Shown here piece after piece: positions 1 to 7,862 of a stretch of 64,000 nucleotides of DNA. The stretch is from positions 2,508,501 through 2,572,500 of the forward strand of contig NZ_CP080269.1 in the NCBI RefSeq assembly GCF_019431355.1. The letters run 5' to 3'. The notes under the pieces were generated by a model, which searched no databases, had not been told where the DNA came from, and saw nothing but the letters and a program-made list of their open reading frames with translations. The translations under genes and the position numbers were made by a program. Positions within the stretch are counted from its first letter, which is position 1. Each line of letters opens with the position of its first letter. The DNA comes from Paenibacillus sp. R14(2021) (GTDB lineage Bacteria; Bacillota; Bacilli; Paenibacillales; Paenibacillaceae).

Positions 1-1710
1 ATGAATGTCCAGGGAGATAAAGCCCTTGTATTTATCGACAATCGATTTGACGATATGCAGCCCGAGACCGGAATGGCTGTTATTCTTCGACGAATAGCCG
101 GCTTTAAACAACGGCTTGCCCTTCAATTCTTCGATACGGAAGCACGTATTGCTGATTGAGAATTGGAAGTAACCCGCTTTATGGCTTGCTGCGATATGAA
201 CGCGGCGATCGCCTTCCTCATGCGTCATCACTTCGTCAAAGGCATTATCGATCAAATTGCCGAGCAGCCTCGTCATGTCCAGCGACTTAATGCCGAGCTC
301 CAGCCGGTTGATCTCGCTGAATTCGCAGGTGAAATCCACCTTCAATACTTCCGCCTGCAGCATTTTGGACCGGATCAGCGCCGCGATGGCCGGATCGCCG
401 ATGTTGATAATATCGTTCATCTGACGAATTTCGCCGGTGAGTTCCGAGGCATATGCTTTCAGCTCCTCCGTCTTGCCGAGCTCCGCGAGGGAATGGATCG
501 TCTGCACATGGTTCATGAAATCATGCCGCTGCGCCCGAATCGATTGGAAGAGTCCATTGATTTCATCCAGGTACGTTTCCTGCGCCTTGCGTACAAGCTT
601 ATCTTGCGATTTGCGATAGGAAGTAACGACCCAATAGAGAAAGATCAGACTAAGCACGGTTACCCCGGTCATAATGAAGGCAATGTTCCTAAACTGCATA
701 TCCAGCGCTTGCTGCACCGTACTGTAATCGGCGACCACAGACAATACATAGCGCTGAATCGGCTGGCCTTCCCCATCAAGCATGCTCTTGGCTGTATCGC
801 TTACATCGACGGGCAGAAACAGCTTGATGACGTGCTTGCCGTTAATAACGGCGTCCTGGTACACCTTCTCGTTCGTACTCACGGCCAGCTTCACATTCTT
901 CCCGTCGTGCGCGTGCTTGAATGTATAGCTGCCGTACGAAATCGGGCTTTGCGTCATATGACTCAGCTGCTCGCCGTTCTCCGTAATGGTCAGATGCTCA
1001 CCGTCCTCGAAGGTCGCCGGATTGATGATCGTAATTTCTTGAAGTGACTGATTCTCGGCTAACGTCTCGTTAATCAATCTTGTTACGCCCGTACTCTGAT
1101 CGTAATCCAGCTGCCTGCTGGCATAGCTTATGTATGGATCGATTAAATAATTGGTAGAACCGTCGTAATAATAGCCCCACTTGTGAATCTTATCCGTGGT
1201 CGTCGAGGAGAATTCGAAAGGGCCTGTCCAGAAATTGGTCAAGCTCTGTCCCCAATTGACCGTGACCTGTTTATCGTCGAACAATTGATTAAAGGCGGTG
1301 TACCATGGATTCCAGCTGTTCGTCCGGTAGCCGGACCGTTCCTTGGGATCCGACGATTTATACAGCACAATGCTGTCCGTCGTCCGCTTCAGCAGCGTAA
1401 TATCCACAAGCTCAAGCTTCTTGGCCAGTTCTTCAAGCTGGCTGTTCGTTACCTTCTCGACATCCGGATTTAATGCGTATTGCGAGGCGATGGAAGCGGC
1501 GCGCAGTTCCCGCCCGATCTCTTCTTGGTATTTCTCCGATCCGCGGCGCGAGACTTCGATCGAGACGCCGATTTGCTTCGCCGCGGTTTCAAGCTCATGC
1601 TGAAGACTGACTTCGAGCGAATGTTTGGTCGTCACATAATAAATCGTGTTGTTCACGCCTAAAAGCAAAGCAATTAAAATAATAACCAACAGCCAAACTT
1701 TACGACGCAT
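1..1710 (-). CDS. Sensor histidine kinase, Spo0B/GHKL type, 3' end outside window
   Basis: The frame is open from an ATG at 1708-1710 to the left edge, giving 570 residues without a stop. Residues about 7-23 form an N-terminal membrane segment, a long extracytoplasmic sensor follows, and a second membrane segment lies near 338-358. The phospho-acceptor region reads RAQRHDFMNHVQ near residue 394, the Spo0B-like arrangement of CitA/DctS/AgrC-type kinases. The ATP-binding domain shows an N box (GNLIDNAFDEV, about 486) and a G1 box (GLGLHIVKS, about 550). It should autophosphorylate and pass phosphate to a response regulator, probably encoded just outside the window on the same strand. The ligand cannot be told. 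A weak AGGGA lies just before the start. Only the last part of the ATPase domain is missing. Confidence 0.85.
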   Translation of the reverse strand, partial: MRRKVWLLVIILIALLLGVNNTIYYVTTKHSLEVSLQHELETAAKQIGVSIEVSRRGSEKYQEEIGRELRAASIASQYALNPDVEKVTNSQLEELAKKLELVDITLLKRTTDSIVLYKSSDPKERSGYRTNSWNPWYTAFNQLFDDKQVTVNWGQSLTNFWTGPFEFSSTTTDKIHKWGYYYDGSTNYLIDPYISYASRQLDYDQSTGVTRLINETLAENQSLQEITIINPATFEDGEHLTITENGEQLSHMTQSPISYGSYTFKHAHDGKNVKLAVSTNEKVYQDAVINGKHVIKLFLPVDVSDTAKSMLDGEGQPIQRYVLSVVADYSTVQQALDMQFRNIAFIMTGVTVLSLIFLYWVVTSYRKSQDKLVRKAQETYLDEINGLFQSIRAQRHDFMNHVQTIHSLAELGKTEELKAYASELTGEIRQMNDIINIGDPAIAALIRSKMLQAEVLKVDFTCEFSEINRLELGIKSLDMTRLLGNLIDNAFDEVMTHEEGDRRVHIAASHKAGYFQFSISNTCFRIEELKGKPLFKAGYSSKNNSHSGLGLHIVKSIVDKYKGFISLDIH

Positions 1711-1856
1711 TTCCCTGGACGCTCCGATCAAATTCCGAATTTTACACAAGCTTCGCAGATAAAGTCAACCTGCAAAGCTCCTATAATTATGAACGATTTT
1801 TGATAGAGTGACAATGAGAGAATTGAACAATACTGGCAAGAATCATATAAAGAAAG

Positions 1857-1889
1857 CGAAAAAATTCGCCCTCCAGCGGTGAGCGAATT
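1857..1889 (-). terminator. Rho-independent terminator of the TPR gene
   Basis: Arms 1863-1869 and 1883-1889 (AATTCGC/GCGAATT) pair, and on the minus strand the stem is followed by a T run (A run 1859-1864 on +). It sits directly downstream of the TPR gene stop. Confidence 0.65.
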
Positions 1890-1898
1890 CGAAGATGG

Positions 1899-2573
1899 CT
1901 ATGATTTCATCCTTCTCAGCAAGGCAAGGATTGCCCATTTGCGTTCCTGCCGCCGTTTGTAACGAGGCAGCGCGCGATAAATCTCCTTACATTCCGCAAG
2001 CGAGCGCCGCGCTTCTTCCTTCTGGCCCAGCAGCTCGTATAAACCTGCAAGTTTGTAATAGGCTTCAATGGAAGAGGAATGGATGGCGCGGAACGCTTGG
2101 AGATGACCTACCGCCTTTTGCGGATCCTTCTTGGCATATATAGCCGCGAGCCGCAGGTAAGGCGTGCCGTATTTGACTCGCGGATTAATGGACAAGGCGT
2201 TGCCGATTGCAGCTTCCGCCGCCTCCATCTCGCCTAGATGCATTAGAGAGGTGCCGAGATCGTCCCAGAACTCGGCCGAATTTTCCAGTGCATCCTGCAG
2301 CGGCATCAGCCATCCCTTCGCTTCCTTATCGTGTTTGCGCTCGATGAGCAGTCTGGCCAATTCATGCTTGGCCGGAATATCGTTCGGATTCATCCGAATT
2401 TGCTGGCGCAGCCGTCCGATTGTCCGCAGACGCCGGATCGGCCGCACGATACTCGGCGTTAATCCAATGAACCTGCGTTCCAGCGCATAGAAAATAACGA
2501 TCAGTACGATTACGGCCAGAATCGGGCTTCCTGTGAGCCACCATAACAATCCGAATAATAAGACTTTAATCAT
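1899..2573 (-). CDS. Membrane-anchored TPR-repeat protein
   Basis: The start chosen is the ATG at 2571-2573 (MIKVLLFG), preceded by AGGAGG at the right distance; an upstream in-frame start lacks this. The protein is 224 residues. A hydrophobic N-terminus (about 2-28) anchors it, and residues about 55-215 contain TPR-like helices with the usual small/aromatic pattern, for example the stretches ending in GNALSINPR and LAGLYELLGQKEEARRS. The C-terminus is rich in Arg and Lys. TPR proteins act as assembly scaffolds; no partner is evident from neighbours. It is transcribed divergently from the glutaminase gene and has its own terminator. The specific function is unknown. Confidence 0.75.
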   Translation of the reverse strand: MIKVLLFGLLWWLTGSPILAVIVLIVIFYALERRFIGLTPSIVRPIRRLRTIGRLRQQIRMNPNDIPAKHELARLLIERKHDKEAKGWLMPLQDALENSAEFWDDLGTSLMHLGEMEAAEAAIGNALSINPRVKYGTPYLRLAAIYAKKDPQKAVGHLQAFRAIHSSSIEAYYKLAGLYELLGQKEEARRSLAECKEIYRALPRYKRRQERKWAILALLRRMKS

Positions 2574-2736
2574 GTTACCTCCTGCAGATCGTTGCATATT
2601 GGAAAACCTTCCATTATTGTACACGAACTCTTATTAGGCGCAAAGCGATAATTGCAAGAGAGTTGCGCATGCGGCCCGGAGAAACGTACACTGTAGACAG
2701 CAGAAGGAAATGGAAATGGAAGGATGGAAGATCAGC

Positions 2737-3669
2737 ATGGATGAAATACGAAATATACTGCCCGCATGGGTGGAAGCAAGCCGGCTGCACGCCGGCGAAG
2801 GACGCGTCGCCTCCTACATCCCGGAGCTTGCCAAGGCGCCCCAGCAGGCACTCGGCATTGCGGTCATGGGACCAGACGGAAGCCTCCTAGCCGAAGGGGA
2901 CAGCAGTCTGTCCTTCACGATGCAAAGCATATCCAAAGTGTTTACGCTCATGCTCGCGCTGATGGACAACGGGGAGGAAGGCGTATTCGCCAAGGTCGGG
3001 ATGGAGCCGACCGGCGACGATTTCAATTCCATGCTCAAGCTGGAGCTCGTGGAACCGGGCAAGCCGTTCAATCCGCTGATTAATGCGGGGGCTATTGCGG
3101 TCACCTCATTGATCAGCGGCGATACGCCGGCAGCCAAGATGGCACGCATCCTCGCTTTCTTCAATCATGCGGCAGGCGGCGCCGATCTGGCCGTTAATGC
3201 CGATGTCTACCGGTCCGAATCGGCAACGGCGCATCGCAACCGGTCGCTCGCTTATTTCCTGAAGGATAATGAAGTGCTGGGCGAAGAAATCGACGTCGAG
3301 GATGTGCTTAGCGTCTACTTCCAGCACTGCGCCGTGGAGATTACCTGCGTCCAGCTTGCCCGCATGGCGCTTGTTTTGGCCTTTAACGGGACTGACCCGA
3401 TCAGCGGCCGGCAGTTGATTCCGCGCAGATACGTGCAGATCGCGAAATCGTTCATGCTGATGTGCGGCATGTACAATGCTTCCGGCGAATTCGCCGTCAA
3501 GGTCGGCATTCCTGCCAAAAGCGGCGTGTCCGGCGGTATTCTCGCCCTCGTTCCCGGCCGGTACGGCATCGGCATTATCGGTCCGTCGCTGGGCAGCAAG
3601 GGTAACAGCACCTCCGGCGTTCATCTGCTGGAGACGATGTCAAGCTCCTTGAATTGGTCCATCTTCTAA
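2737..3669 (+). CDS. glsA: Glutaminase A (serine-dependent beta-lactamase fold)
   Basis: Hydrolyses L-glutamine to glutamate and ammonia in the cytoplasm. The protein (310 residues from the ATG at 2737) matches the glutaminase family along its length, with the catalytic SxxK motif in QSISKVF (Ser64/Lys67), the substrate-binding segment NPLINAGAIAV, and the glycine-rich end GISGG-like KSGVSGGILALVPG. In-frame ATGs at 2710 and 2716 would add up to nine residues. 2737 is preferred because family members begin close to DEIRNILPAW and a GGAAGGATGG stretch precedes it. It is monocistronic: a strong bidirectional terminator follows at once. B. subtilis has two glutaminases often next to a glutamine transporter; none is present here. 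Confidence 0.93.
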   Translation: MDEIRNILPAWVEASRLHAGEGRVASYIPELAKAPQQALGIAVMGPDGSLLAEGDSSLSFTMQSISKVFTLMLALMDNGEEGVFAKVGMEPTGDDFNSMLKLELVEPGKPFNPLINAGAIAVTSLISGDTPAAKMARILAFFNHAAGGADLAVNADVYRSESATAHRNRSLAYFLKDNEVLGEEIDVEDVLSVYFQHCAVEITCVQLARMALVLAFNGTDPISGRQLIPRRYVQIAKSFMLMCGMYNASGEFAVKVGIPAKSGVSGGILALVPGRYGIGIIGPSLGSKGNSTSGVHLLETMSSSLNWSIF

Positions 3670-3672
3670 ACA

Positions 3673-3715
3673 ACAAAACGCTCGCCCAGGTTAATGAACC
3701 GGGCGAGCGTTTTGT
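3673..3715. terminator. Bidirectional terminator between glsA and the DHA2 exporter
   Basis: Perfect 15-bp stem (3673-3687 with 3701-3715) with ACAAAA/TTTTGT flanks, so it has a T run on both strands. It closes the convergent glsA (+) and exporter (-) genes. Confidence 0.85.
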
Positions 3716-3733
3716 TTGTATTCATGCGTGCGA

Positions 3734-5203
3734 TTAGCCGACGTGCATCATCATTTCGGGCTGGCTGCCCTCTTCGCCTTCTACCTTCGCAGGCTTGCGA
3801 AGCATGAGACCCAGAACAGCTCCGAAAACGGCGATGAATGTGAGCACAAGGAACGTATCCCCGAACGACAACGACCATGCATCCAATGGATTTTTGTGCG
3901 TGGGCGAGTACAAAGTCATCCGTTTGGCAAGAATCGTGGACAACCCTGCTACCGCGAAAGATGTCATGACCTGCTGCGCGGCATTCGTCAGCGACGTTAC
4001 GCGGCTGACGAGATCGCGCGGCGCAGCCTGCATTAAATGCGTGTTGAGCGGCATCATGGACAATCCCATTCCTGCGCCGAGCAGCGCCAGCGGGCCCATA
4101 ATCATAGTCGTCGTGCTAGATTCCGCATTAACATGAGACAAGATGAATGCAGCCAGCGTAACGAGCAGCAGTCCGATGAAGACTAGCGGCCTTGCACCGA
4201 TTTTATCGAAAAGCTTACCGCCGATTGGCATGAAGACCGCTGCTGCGATTGCTTGCGGCAGCATGATGAGACCCGTCTCGAACGCGGATTTGCCATGCGC
4301 GTTCTGCAGGAACACCGGAACGAGGAACATCGTGCCAAACAGCGCGATTTGCGAAATCCACTGTACGATAATGCCGCGCGTGAAATCCGAAGAGCGGAAT
4401 ACGCGAAGCTCCAGCAGCGGCTCCTGGCGTGACAGCTCGGCAATGACGAACAGAATCAATGCGACCGCGCCTACAACGATACCGGTAATCGTCTTCGCCG
4501 ATCCCCAGCCGTTCGAGCCTTCGCTTACGCCGTAGGATAGACCCGCGAATGCGATTGGAGCGAGAATAAAGCCAAGTCGATCCAGTGCTGCAACGGCTTT
4601 GCGCTCAATGCGCGGAAGCGTGCGGATACCGAGGATTATGCCGACGATACCAATTGGAATATTGATGAGGAAGAGCCATTTCCAAGTGACGTAGTCGATC
4701 AACCAGCCAGCAAGTACAGGACCAAGTGCGGGAGCAAGCAGGATCGGAATCCCCATCATCCCCATGACCTGGCCGACTTTCTCTGGCGGGCTGAGGCGAT
4801 ACGTGAAGGCCATTGCGATCGGAAGCACCATGCCTCCGCCGAGACCTTGAATAATCCGGAAGACAATGAGCATTTCAATCGAACTCGCGAAAGCGCAAAG
4901 AAGCGAACCCAGCGTAAACAGAAACACCGAAATCAGAAAAACCTGCTTTGCGCCGAAACGATCCGACAGCCAGCCAGCAAGCGGAATTGCAGCCGCTTGT
5001 GCCAGCGCATAGCCCGTAACCGTCCAACCTACGACTTTAAAGCTGGAATGGAACTCTTCAATTAGACCTGGAATAGCCACGTTGACCGCCGTACCGTCCA
5101 GCACGACCATGAAAATACCGATAATGATGGCCGCAAGCGGAGCTAAAATTTTCTTAATCGAAAATTCCTCGCTGCTCACAGCAGATGTTGCTTGTGCAGA
5201 CAT
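3734..5203 (-). CDS. DHA2-family drug:H+ antiporter (EmrB/QacA type, MFS)
   Basis: The 489-residue protein has the 14 hydrophobic segments of the DHA2 family. The family signature near TM1 is clear (LDGTAVNVAIP), motif A follows TM2 (GWLSDRFGAKQVF), and the antiporter motif C region lies around ILLAPALGPVLAGWLID. Such proteins export amphipathic drugs, dyes or toxic metabolites using the proton gradient. The start has a strong RBS (GGAGTAGGAGG). The gene is divergent from a TetR-family regulator, with a palindrome in the shared promoter region, the usual layout of a repressor-controlled exporter. The substrate cannot be inferred. Confidence 0.9.
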   Translation of the reverse strand: MSAQATSAVSSEEFSIKKILAPLAAIIIGIFMVVLDGTAVNVAIPGLIEEFHSSFKVVGWTVTGYALAQAAAIPLAGWLSDRFGAKQVFLISVFLFTLGSLLCAFASSIEMLIVFRIIQGLGGGMVLPIAMAFTYRLSPPEKVGQVMGMMGIPILLAPALGPVLAGWLIDYVTWKWLFLINIPIGIVGIILGIRTLPRIERKAVAALDRLGFILAPIAFAGLSYGVSEGSNGWGSAKTITGIVVGAVALILFVIAELSRQEPLLELRVFRSSDFTRGIIVQWISQIALFGTMFLVPVFLQNAHGKSAFETGLIMLPQAIAAAVFMPIGGKLFDKIGARPLVFIGLLLVTLAAFILSHVNAESSTTTMIMGPLALLGAGMGLSMMPLNTHLMQAAPRDLVSRVTSLTNAAQQVMTSFAVAGLSTILAKRMTLYSPTHKNPLDAWSLSFGDTFLVLTFIAVFGAVLGLMLRKPAKVEGEEGSQPEMMMHVG

Positions 5204-5328
5204 GTATTCCCTCCTACTCCATAATTCCCGTGTCGGAACAAGGCCTGTTAAACCTTACATTGACCCTCAGTCATACCAGAGCGTACAATGAAGGCATCGC
5301 AAGCTTGCCGGACCGAACGGTTTTTTAT

Positions 5329-5348
5329 AAATGGACAATTGTCCGTTT
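5329..5348. promoter_or_regulatory. Putative TetR operator between exporter and regulator
   Basis: A 20-bp near-perfect palindrome with the exact core GGACAATTGTCC (5333-5344) and one mismatch in the outer arms. It lies between the divergent start codons, next to an AT-rich stretch (5320-5330) that could hold the exporter -10 element. Inferred to be the binding site of the adjacent TetR protein. Confidence 0.55.
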
Positions 5349-5436
5349 CATACTTTAAAGCTTACCTAACAACGCCCTCGTTGTCAATGAAAGACAATGT
5401 GAATTTTTGCAATATTATTTAGGAGGTTATTGGCTC

Positions 5437-6042
5437 ATGCAGCAGCGCAGCGAACGCAAAGACGCCGCCAGACACCGTGAACTCATCTTAGATACGGCTT
5501 CCCAGTTGTTTCATGAACATGGCGTAGAAAGCGTCAGCATGCACCAAATCGCCAAATCCGCCGGCGTGGGACAGGGCACGTTATACAGGCGCTATTCCTC
5601 CAAAGCCGAGCTATGCTTGGAATTGCTCATGGACAGCTTTCGCCGATTCTCAACCTCTATTGAGGTCTATCTGACCCAAACAGCCGAAGCCCCCGTGAGG
5701 GAACGAATTGAAGGCTTCCTCAATAGATGGGTCGAATATACCGACCAAGATATCGAATGGTTGAACGCGATCAAGCCGCGGGAATTATGTACAGAAGATG
5801 ATATGAGCGTTTATGACTCGGAGCCCTTCGTCTTTGTAACCAGCACGTTCAAGCACCTCTTGGACGAGGCGGTTCAGAGCGGCGTCTCGCGGCCGTTCAA
5901 TACCGAATTTGCTGCTTTTACGATGGTATCGTCCAGTCCCAGCACGTACTTCTACTTCACGAAGGAGCGCGGACTGACGCTCGAAGAACTTCAGAAGCAG
6001 TATGTCGATTATTACTCAAGACTATTCTTCATCGATAAATAA
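5437..6042 (+). CDS. TetR/AcrR-family transcriptional regulator
   Basis: Starts at the ATG 5437-5439 behind AGGAGG (5421-5426); a TTG 30 bp upstream is in frame but has no such signal. The 201-residue protein has a TetR helix-turn-helix at about 20-65 (VESVSMHQIAKSAGVGQGTLYRRYSSK) and an all-alpha ligand-binding C-terminal domain of normal size. It is divergent from the DHA2 exporter and probably represses it and itself through the palindrome at 5329-5348, with release by an exported compound. The inducer is unknown. Confidence 0.9.
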   Translation: MQQRSERKDAARHRELILDTASQLFHEHGVESVSMHQIAKSAGVGQGTLYRRYSSKAELCLELLMDSFRRFSTSIEVYLTQTAEAPVRERIEGFLNRWVEYTDQDIEWLNAIKPRELCTEDDMSVYDSEPFVFVTSTFKHLLDEAVQSGVSRPFNTEFAAFTMVSSSPSTYFYFTKERGLTLEELQKQYVDYYSRLFFIDK

Positions 6043-6068
6043 ACTGAATTCGCTCGCAAACGACAAGT

Positions 6069-6120
6069 GGACGCTTCAAGCGTGTCAGCCTAACGGCTGC
6101 CTGCAGAAGCGTCCTCCTTT
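6069..6120 (+). terminator. Likely terminator of the tetR gene
   Basis: GGACGCTTC (6069-6077) pairs with GAAGCGTCC (6106-6114), followed by TCCTTTATT. The loop is long and may hold a second small stem (AGCC..GGCT). The rest of 6115-6275 shows no gene or clear signal. Confidence 0.5.
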
Positions 6121-6275
6121 ATTCCGCTGCATACTACGGTATCACGAGGTCATCCTTAGCCTAGCCGTTTAGATGCATCGGAAGAAGCGAGGCCAATCGT
6201 CAAAAAACCTTCTTGCATCGGTTCCGACGAGCGGAAACGGTGCCAGAAGGCAGAGCAAGGTATGCAGTGAAGTGG

Positions 6276-6497
6276 TCAAATTTTTAATTCCCCAAGCTTT
6301 ATAAGCTCGACAACCGCTTGTGAACGACCTTTTACGTTTAATTTCTGCATAACATTAGAAATATGGTTCCGAACGGTCTTCTCACTGATGAACAGCTGCT
6401 GCGCTATATCACGCGTTGTTTTGTCCTGTACCAGCAGTTCGAATACCTCGCGTTCACGATGAGTTAATAAGAACTTGCTCTTCTGGTCGCTACCCAT
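6276..6497 (-). CDS. gerE: GerE, LuxR-type regulator of late spore-coat genes
   Basis: The 73-residue protein is a stand-alone LuxR/GerE helix-turn-helix and matches Bacillus GerE in size and almost every position of the domain (LTHREREVFELLVQDKTT, then IAQQLFISEKTVRNHISNV, then GRSQAVVELIKLGEL). In Bacillus, GerE acts with SigK in the mother cell to activate or repress spore-coat genes. An RBS (GGAGGGGTG) precedes the start. A SigK-type promoter lies upstream at 6564-6591, consistent with the known control of gerE. It is a single gene. The short length is normal for GerE and is not a truncation. Confidence 0.95.
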   Translation of the reverse strand: MGSDQKSKFLLTHREREVFELLVQDKTTRDIAQQLFISEKTVRNHISNVMQKLNVKGRSQAVVELIKLGELKI

Positions 6498-6563
6498 TGA
6501 TGTTTGTCACCCCTCCTTGCTCGGGTTTTTATGGTTTAACAAGGTTAAGGGATACAGTCAACT

Positions 6564-6591
6564 TATCATATGAAGGGGCGAATGCAGTGGT
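6564..6591 (-). promoter_or_regulatory. SigK-type promoter of gerE
   Basis: On the minus strand ACC (complement of 6589-6591) is followed after exactly 16 bp by CATATGATA (complement of 6564-6572). This fits the SigK consensus ACm-N16/17-CATAnnnTA. The start site would be near 6556, about 60 nt upstream of the gerE ATG. Confidence 0.65.
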
Positions 6592-6684
6592 GCGGTTATC
6601 CGTAAAAATGGGCGGGAATCCTCATGTTCGCTCTGCATATCTTCACCGGGACGCTCTTGGGCAAACATGCTGCTGCAGCATACG

Positions 6685-6731
6685 AAAGGGACGCCGACTC
6701 GTCATTTGCGATGACGAGTCGGCGTCCCTTT
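6685..6731. terminator. Perfect 20-bp hairpin downstream of the dioxygenase gene
   Basis: Arms 6685-6704 and 6712-6731 are perfectly complementary around a 7-nt loop. The T run after the stem is only three bases on either strand, so it may terminate the PhyH gene (-) or act as an mRNA 3'-end stabiliser. 6592-6684 and 6732-6787 contain nothing else I recognise. Confidence 0.6.
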
Positions 6732-6787
6732 GTAAGAGCATATATGGAATCTTATCGTCTTCATTAACAATGTTCAGCCTGTACCAG

Positions 6788-7702
6788 CTACCGCCGCCAA
6801 TACGCTTCATGCGGGTAGCGGTACTGCTCCGGCCGCTTCGGAGAACAGATCGCGAATCCGCCTTCGGGCTTGTATGCGAACGGCGTCTCATCCTTCGCGT
6901 ACTCCGCAGCTTGGCGGCGCACGATGCAGTCCAGCAGCATATGCTGCTTCAGCGCCAGGTACTCCAGCGTATGCGGACCGAAGCCCGCTTCGATCTCGCC
7001 GGGACGAAATTCGAAGTAAATCGTACGGCGCAATGGATTGCCGTCGCCCGTTGGGGAACCGTGAAGTACCTCGATATCATGGAAGATGACATCGCCGGGC
7101 TGCATCGGCACCGGAATTGCATCTTCCGTCATGAAGCCCGGCTGTGCGCAGCGTGAATCAGCCGCTGCCTTCGTCCATTTGTTGCTGCCCGGAATCACCC
7201 ATAAGCAGGTTTGCAAATCGGCCTCGTCGAGATAGAAATCCACGTTGAAGATTGGACGCGGATCCGTGCAGCCGGCAGGCACGGCCGCATCGCGGTGCCA
7301 TGGAACGATCACGCCTTCGTTCGGCGCCTTCAGCACCATGGAATCCCACGTCGGGATAAAGTTCCGGCCCTGCAGAATCTGTACGGAACGCAGGATAAAC
7401 GGATGGGCGAGCATAACCTTCATTGAATCGCTTTTATCTATGACGTATTCAACCCGCCGCAGCACCGATTGGCCTGATTTCACACCAATGCCGTACATAT
7501 AATCCGGATCGTCAGCCACGCCTGCCGCTCCTTGCTCGTACAGTCGCTGCATGTCCGCTTGCACCTGCTTCAACTCTTCGCCGACCAACACATTCCGTAT
7601 GACCAAGAAGCCGTTATCTCTGAAAAACTGCGCCTGTTCTTCGGTTATGCTTGCCTGTAGTCGCGCATCGATAATCGGTAAATTCACATCGGTCAGCCCC
7701 AT
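6788..7702 (-). CDS. PhyH-family Fe(II)/2-oxoglutarate dioxygenase
   Basis: Phytanoyl-CoA dioxygenase-like protein. The metal triad is visible: the HxD of PWHRDAAVP near residue 134 and the distal His in EVLHGSP near 213, followed by the 2-oxoglutarate-binding Arg in RRTIYFEFR. These enzymes hydroxylate small molecules; the substrate is unknown. The start chosen is the ATG at 7700-7702 (MGLTDVN), with GGGAG 9 nt upstream, giving 304 residues. Longer frames exist (ATG at 7738, TTG at 7789), but the region around 7789 is part of a terminator for the upstream gene, which argues against the longest form. It is a single gene between gerE and the YhcN-type lipoprotein. Confidence 0.85.
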   Translation of the reverse strand: MGLTDVNLPIIDARLQASITEEQAQFFRDNGFLVIRNVLVGEELKQVQADMQRLYEQGAAGVADDPDYMYGIGVKSGQSVLRRVEYVIDKSDSMKVMLAHPFILRSVQILQGRNFIPTWDSMVLKAPNEGVIVPWHRDAAVPAGCTDPRPIFNVDFYLDEADLQTCLWVIPGSNKWTKAAADSRCAQPGFMTEDAIPVPMQPGDVIFHDIEVLHGSPTGDGNPLRRTIYFEFRPGEIEAGFGPHTLEYLALKQHMLLDCIVRRQAAEYAKDETPFAYKPEGGFAICSPKRPEQYRYPHEAYWRR

Positions 7703-7787
7703 CCGCAATCGCTCCCATTCCGATTTAGAATGCTTCATACTTGTAAGTATAAGTGACCGGCCAAACGAAGTATGTCGCTTTAGTAAC

Positions 7788-7827
7788 AAAAAAACAGTCG
7801 ATCCGCGGCTGGGCCGTGAATCAACTG
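7788..7827 (-). terminator. Terminator of the YhcN-type lipoprotein gene
   Basis: Arms 7795-7809 and 7813-7827 pair on the minus strand with a few G.U pairs and one mismatch, and are followed by seven T (A run 7788-7794 on +). Confidence 0.65.
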
Positions 7828-7862
7828 TTCGGATCTGGCTTATAGTAAGGATGATGATGCCA

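Noticed and set aside
6685..6731. The 20-bp perfect inverted repeat as an insertion-sequence end or attachment site.
   Set aside because: There is a single compact hairpin with a short loop, no matching partner elsewhere and no transposase or integrase in the window.
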